Shown: positions 6,930 to 9,774 of the stretch, piece after piece
How the letters are laid out: every line of letters starts with the position of its first letter
Numbering within the stretch: the stretch's first letter is position 1
NCBI GenBank assembly: GCA_929200295.1
Contig: CAKMZE010000101.1
Location: 1 to 9,774, forward strand
DNA from: an uncultured Alphaproteobacteria bacterium
GTDB taxonomy: Bacteria; Pseudomonadota; Alphaproteobacteria; Rhodobacterales; Rhodobacteraceae
Direction: 5' to 3'
DNA length: 9,774 nucleotides
Notes under the pieces: model-generated
Seen by the model: only the letters and a program-made list of their open reading frames with translations
Databases searched by the model: none
What the model was told of the DNA's origin: nothing
Program-made: the position numbers and the translations under genes

Positions 6930-7369
6930 GATGGATTATTCTCATACTCATTCTCACGGTAACCCCGCTTTGGGCTGTGGAACCCGAAGAAATGCTCGCT
7001 GATCCTGTGCTTGAGGCCCGGGCGAGGGCGCTATCTGGGGAACTGCGCTGCCCGATTTGCCGTAATGAAAGCATCGACGAGTCGCATGCGCCTTTGGCGC
7101 GTGAATTACGCGTGGTTCTCAGAGAGAGGCTCAGCGCAGGCGATAGTGATGCGCAGATCAAGACCTATATGGTGGCGCGCTACGGTGAATTCGTGCTGTT
7201 AAGGCCAAACACAGAAGGCGTAAACTTGCTTCTTTGGCTCGTTTCACCGACCATGCTTATCATCGCATTAGGGGTTGGATGGGCCACGATCCGCAAGCGC
7301 GGGACGGGTCAAACAGACCCCTTAACAGAAGATGAGCAAGAGGCGCTTGAAAAAATTCTTCGCTCTTGA
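6926..7369 (+). CDS. ccmH: Cytochrome c maturation thiol-oxidoreductase CcmH
   Basis: CcmH (CycL/Ccl2) is a membrane-anchored periplasmic thioredoxin-like protein that reduces or holds apocytochrome c cysteines for heme ligation with CcmF. The 147-aa protein starts with a signal peptide (MRWIILILILTVTPLWA, cleavage near residue 17), followed by the redox motif LRCPICRNES (C42 and C45). DSDAQIKTYMVARYGEFVLLRP is the conserved helical stretch after it. One C-terminal TM segment (about 101-120) and a short acidic cytoplasmic tail complete the typical short-form CcmH. There is no fused CcmI-type TPR domain, so that function must be encoded elsewhere, as must ccmABCD and ccmG. It is coupled to ccmF by an ATGA overlap. 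Confidence 0.95.
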   Translation: MRWIILILILTVTPLWAVEPEEMLADPVLEARARALSGELRCPICRNESIDESHAPLARELRVVLRERLSAGDSDAQIKTYMVARYGEFVLLRPNTEGVNLLLWLVSPTMLIIALGVGWATIRKRGTGQTDPLTEDEQEALEKILRS

Positions 7370-7441
7370 CGTGAAGTTGCTCTTTTCTAAACCAAAGAGT
7401 TCACTATTTGTAGAGTAAGCGCATAGCAAAAGAGATGACAC

Positions 7442-8218
7442 ATGGATTATCAGACAATCACTTATGAAATCAAAAATGATGTTGCGGTGATTACGCTTAA
7501 TCGCCCGGATGTGATGAACGCGTTAAACACGCAAATGCGCGCTGAAATTACCCACGCGGTGAAAGCGGCGGAAACACAAGCGCGTGTCGTGGTGATGACC
7601 GGGCAGGGTCGGGCGTTCTGCTCGGGTCAGGATCTGGGCGATGGCGGGAATGCTGCGTCGCTAGATCTGGAACGGACGCTACGGGACGAATATGTGCCGA
7701 TGCTACGTGCGATTTTCGACTGCAAATTGCCAACCATTGCGGCTGTGAATGGTCCGGCGGCAGGGGCAGGCGCAAATCTGGCCCTCGCATTTGATGTGGT
7801 TTTAGCAAGCTATGATGCATATTTTGTGCAAGCCTTTACGCGCATTGGACTGATCCCTGATGCGGGCGGGACCTATTGGTTGCCGCGACAGGTTGGGTCG
7901 GCCCGTGCGATGGGGGCGGCGCTTTTTGCTGATAAAATCACCGCCTCGCAGGCCGCAGATTGGGGCATGATTTATGAGGCAATCCCCGAAACCGAATTTG
8001 AAGGGCGTTGGCAGGCGCGGGCGGCACAGCTGGCCGCTGGCCCAACCGCTGCCTATCATCATCTCAAAACGGCGCTGCGTTCATCGGCAGAAAATACGCT
8101 TGAGGCGCAATTGACACTCGAGGCGAAACTACAAGGCAAATGTGGCCAGACCCGTGATTTCAAAGAGGGTGTGGTGGCGTTTCTCGAAAAACGCCCGGCG
8201 CGCTATGAGGGGCGTTAA
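7442..8218 (+). CDS. paaG: Crotonase-fold enzyme, PaaG-type (phenylacetate pathway isomerase)
   Basis: This is a 258-aa enoyl-CoA hydratase/isomerase family protein. The oxyanion-hole segments are SGQDL (61-65) and GPAAGAGANLALA (104-116). The two catalytic glutamates of classic enoyl-CoA hydratases are replaced by N112 and F132, whereas D140 is present in GLIPDAGGTYWLPR. That pattern, plus WGMIYEAI (174-181) and a DFKEGVVAFLEKR tail, matches PaaG, which isomerises the epoxide of phenylacetyl-CoA to an oxepin. No other paa genes are visible, so a different acyl-CoA isomerase role is possible. The ATG at 7442 is preceded by a purine-rich AAGAGA. It begins 72 bases after ccmH; co-transcription is uncertain. 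Its TAA shares the TTAA at 8215-8218 with the stop of the convergent acetyltransferase gene. Confidence 0.8.
   Translation: MDYQTITYEIKNDVAVITLNRPDVMNALNTQMRAEITHAVKAAETQARVVVMTGQGRAFCSGQDLGDGGNAASLDLERTLRDEYVPMLRAIFDCKLPTIAAVNGPAAGAGANLALAFDVVLASYDAYFVQAFTRIGLIPDAGGTYWLPRQVGSARAMGAALFADKITASQAADWGMIYEAIPETEFEGRWQARAAQLAAGPTAAYHHLKTALRSSAENTLEAQLTLEAKLQGKCGQTRDFKEGVVAFLEKRPARYEGR
8187..8216 (-). terminator. Probable rho-independent terminator of the gltA-acetyltransferase unit
   Basis: On the minus strand AACGCCC (8216-8210) pairs with GGGCGTT (8196-8190), a perfect 7-bp stem with a 13-base loop. The run TTTTT (8191-8187), whose first two T belong to the stem, follows. It begins at the stop codon of the acetyltransferase gene, where a terminator for that transcript would be expected, but lies inside the 3' end of the convergent crotonase gene. 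On the plus strand only TT follows the stem, so it should work mainly for the minus transcript. The loop is rather long and the T-run modest. Confidence 0.45.
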
Positions 8219-8715
8219 ATCTGCGTATGATCAAGTCGGAAATACACACTGTCTGACCAGACCCCATTGATGCAAAATGTATTTTTTGCATGATGGGTTT
8301 CGCGAAACCCAAGCTTTTTTAACGCCGCACAAGAGGCGCTGTTCAGCGGATCTGCATCGGCCGTAAGGTAAGGTGCGGATAGTTTTGTAAAGAGATAGGG
8401 GATGAGCGCGGCCATGGTTTCAGACATGAAACCCTTTTGCCAATGCTCTGGTGACAGCATAAACCTGATCTCATTATCGCGAAACATGCCCGCATGCCCG
8501 ATATAGGCGCCATTATATGTGATTTGAAAATTGCGCCTGTGCTGCGCCCAATCCGCGATGCGCCGATCCAACAGCTCTTGCGTAAGTGTGATGGTGTCAT
8601 GCGGCGGCGTTGACCAATAGCGCATTGCACGCGGGTCGCGATAGCTTGCGTACATGGGGTGCAAATCCTCTTGCATGGGACCACGCAAGAGGAGACGCTT
8701 TGTACGTAAAATCAA
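8215..8715 (-). CDS. GNAT-family N-acetyltransferase (RimJ/RimL-like)
   Basis: This 166-aa protein has the GNAT fold of the RimJ/RimL type, which transfers acetyl from acetyl-CoA to an amine, often a protein N-terminus or a small molecule. The N-terminal strand LRTKRLLLRGP is the usual opening. IRFMLSPEHWQKGFMSETMAAL contains the acetyl-CoA-binding turn, although the classical Q/RxxGxG/A loop is changed to QKGFMSE. NSASCAALKKLGFRE is the typical late helix motif. The start is a TTG at 8715, five bases after the gltA stop; the next ATG (residue 14) would remove the first conserved strand, so TTG is preferred. This implies coupled translation with gltA. The substrate cannot be told from sequence. 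It ends tail-to-tail with the crotonase gene, the two stops sharing TTAA. Confidence 0.8.
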   Translation of the reverse strand: MILRTKRLLLRGPMQEDLHPMYASYRDPRAMRYWSTPPHDTITLTQELLDRRIADWAQHRRNFQITYNGAYIGHAGMFRDNEIRFMLSPEHWQKGFMSETMAALIPYLFTKLSAPYLTADADPLNSASCAALKKLGFRETHHAKNTFCINGVWSDSVYFRLDHTQI

Positions 8716-8720
8716 CAGAT

Positions 8721-9773
8721 TTACCGGTTTTTGATGTCGATATAATCGCGCTGCATCTCGCCTTGATACAATTGACGCGGGCGGCCGATTTTGAGCTGAG
8801 GATCAGCAAGCTGTTCTTTCCACTGCGAAATCCAGCCAACAGTGCGCGCGAGCGCAAAGATGGGAGTGAACATGGATGTTGGAAAGCCCATCGCCTCGAG
8901 GATGATACCGCTATAGAAATCAACATTTGGGAACAGCTTCTTTTCCGCAAAATACGGATCGGCAAGGGCCTGCTTTTCTAGCTCAACAGCCACTTGCAGA
9001 AGCGGGTTATCCTCAACACCGAGCAATTCGAGAACTTCATCAGCAGATTGTTTAAGCACAGTGGCACGCGGATCAAAGTTTTTATAAACCCGGTGGCCAA
9101 AGCCCATCAGGCGGTAGCTATCGCTCTTGTCTTTTGCACGGGCAAGAAACTCTGGAATGCGGTCAACGGTGCCAATCTCCTTGAGCATCTCAAGACAGGC
9201 TTGGTTGGCACCGCCATGGGCTGGGCCCCAAAGGCAGGCAATTCCGGCGGCAATACAGGCAAATGGATTTGCGCCAGATGATGAGGCCAACCGCACGGTC
9301 GAGGTCGATGCGTTTTGCTCATGATCTGCGTGAAGTGTGAAAATCCGGTCCATCGCGCGAGCGAGCACAGGATTAACCTCATACTCTTCGGCAGGGACCG
9401 CAAAGCACATGCGCAAGAAGTTCGCCGCATAATCAAGATCATTGCGTGGATAAATGAAGGGCTGCCCGATTGTAAACTTATAGGCAGAGGCCACGATCGT
9501 TGGCATCTTTGCGATCAGCCTGATTGTTGCGACCTCGCGCTGATGCGGATCATTGATATCGGTGCTGTCGTGATAAAACGCAGACATGGCGCCAACCACG
9601 CCGACAATGATCGCCATAGGATGCGCGTCACGTCGGAAGCCCCTGTAAAAATTACCCATTTGCTCGTGAAGCATGGTGTGCCGAGTGACCAGGGTTTCAA
9701 ACTTTTCCAACTCTGCCGCGCTTGGCAATTCACCATAAAGCAACAGGTAACAGACCTCAAGATAATGCGAATC
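8721..9773 (-). CDS. gltA: Citrate synthase (type II), 5' end outside window
   Basis: Citrate synthase condenses acetyl-CoA and oxaloacetate to citrate, entering the TCA cycle. About 350 C-terminal residues are visible; the frame is open to the window edge, where it reads LEVCYLLLYGELPS, so roughly 80 N-terminal residues of a ~430-aa enzyme are missing. The TTG at 9743 is internal, not a start. The catalytic triad is intact: His in WGPAHGGANQA (near 9215), His in GFGHRVYKNFDPRA (near 9095), and Asp in FPNVDFYSGI (near 8925). SSGANPFACIAAGIACLWG is also diagnostic. The C-terminus (QRDYIDIKNR) is normal. The acetyltransferase gene follows after five bases, so the two are probably co-transcribed and end at the hairpin near 8187-8216. 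Confidence 0.97.
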   Translation of the reverse strand, partial: DSHYLEVCYLLLYGELPSAAELEKFETLVTRHTMLHEQMGNFYRGFRRDAHPMAIIVGVVGAMSAFYHDSTDINDPHQREVATIRLIAKMPTIVASAYKFTIGQPFIYPRNDLDYAANFLRMCFAVPAEEYEVNPVLARAMDRIFTLHADHEQNASTSTVRLASSSGANPFACIAAGIACLWGPAHGGANQACLEMLKEIGTVDRIPEFLARAKDKSDSYRLMGFGHRVYKNFDPRATVLKQSADEVLELLGVEDNPLLQVAVELEKQALADPYFAEKKLFPNVDFYSGIILEAMGFPTSMFTPIFALARTVGWISQWKEQLADPQLKIGRPRQLYQGEMQRDYIDIKNR

Positions 9774-9774
9774 T

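Noticed and set aside
6466..7161. 231-codon open frame on the minus strand opposite ccmF/ccmH
   Set aside because: It is antisense to two clearly identified genes, has low-complexity composition and no recognisable motif; it is a shadow frame.
3016..7369. A prophage or mobile island around the lysis genes
   Set aside because: There is no integrase, transposase, structural phage gene, tRNA or flanking repeat, and the ccm genes on both sides are intact and in normal order.
7380..7399. CTCTTT/AAAGAG inverted repeat after ccmH
   Set aside because: The six-base AT-rich stem with an eight-base loop and no following T-run is too weak to call a terminator or operator.
8270..8291. Perfect 8-bp inverted repeat ATGCAAAA/TTTTGCAT with a 6-base loop
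   Set aside because: It lies inside the acetyltransferase coding sequence, the stem is AT-rich and no T-run follows it, so it is not a convincing terminator.
9741..9743. TTG at 9743 as the start of citrate synthase
   Set aside because: The frame continues to the window edge with conserved residues (LEVCYLL), so the true start is outside.

Overview
This window looks like chromosome from an alphaproteobacterium of the Rhodobacteraceae (Roseobacter/Rhodobacter group). The basis is recognition of protein families and gene order: a long fused indolepyruvate ferredoxin oxidoreductase, the alphaproteobacterial order ccmE-ccmF-ccmH, and above all a GH108 muramidase followed by a three-TM holin of the type linked to gene transfer agent (GTA) release in this order. 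No database search was possible. The region is gene-dense, with no gap longer than about 90 bases. I saw no tRNA, rRNA, insertion sequence, CRISPR array or integrase.

Layout on the + strand: the 3' end of an indolepyruvate ferredoxin oxidoreductase gene (2-1024, cut by the window edge); murI, glutamate racemase (1097-1909); argC (1970-3019); ccmE (3016-3483), overlapping argC by ATGA; a three-gene lysis cassette of GH108 N-acetylmuramidase (3537-4148), holin (4139-4684) and a small XhlA-like coiled-coil/TM protein (4674-4874), with overlaps of 10 and 11 bases; then ccmF (4959-6929) and ccmH (6926-7369), again overlapping by ATGA; and finally a PaaG-type crotonase (7442-8218). On the - strand, converging on the crotonase, are gltA (citrate synthase, 5' end beyond the window) and a GNAT acetyltransferase (8715-8215) five bases after it.

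The housekeeping content is cell-wall D-glutamate synthesis (murI), arginine synthesis (argC), type I cytochrome c maturation (ccmE heme chaperone, ccmF/ccmH heme ligation) and the TCA cycle (gltA). The striking part is the lysis cassette lying inside the ccmE-ccmF-ccmH run. The endolysin has no signal peptide, so it should depend on the holin to reach the wall. In Rhodobacter capsulatus, homologous endolysin and holin genes outside the main GTA cluster are known to release RcGTA particles.

A lysis cassette inside what looks like a constitutively needed operon must be held silent in most cells. The 53-base ccmE-endolysin gap contains an imperfect hairpin whose outer stem pairs with the endolysin Shine-Dalgarno, which is one possible mechanism (inference). 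No GTA capsid or tail genes lie in the window, so the GTA link rests on family identity alone.
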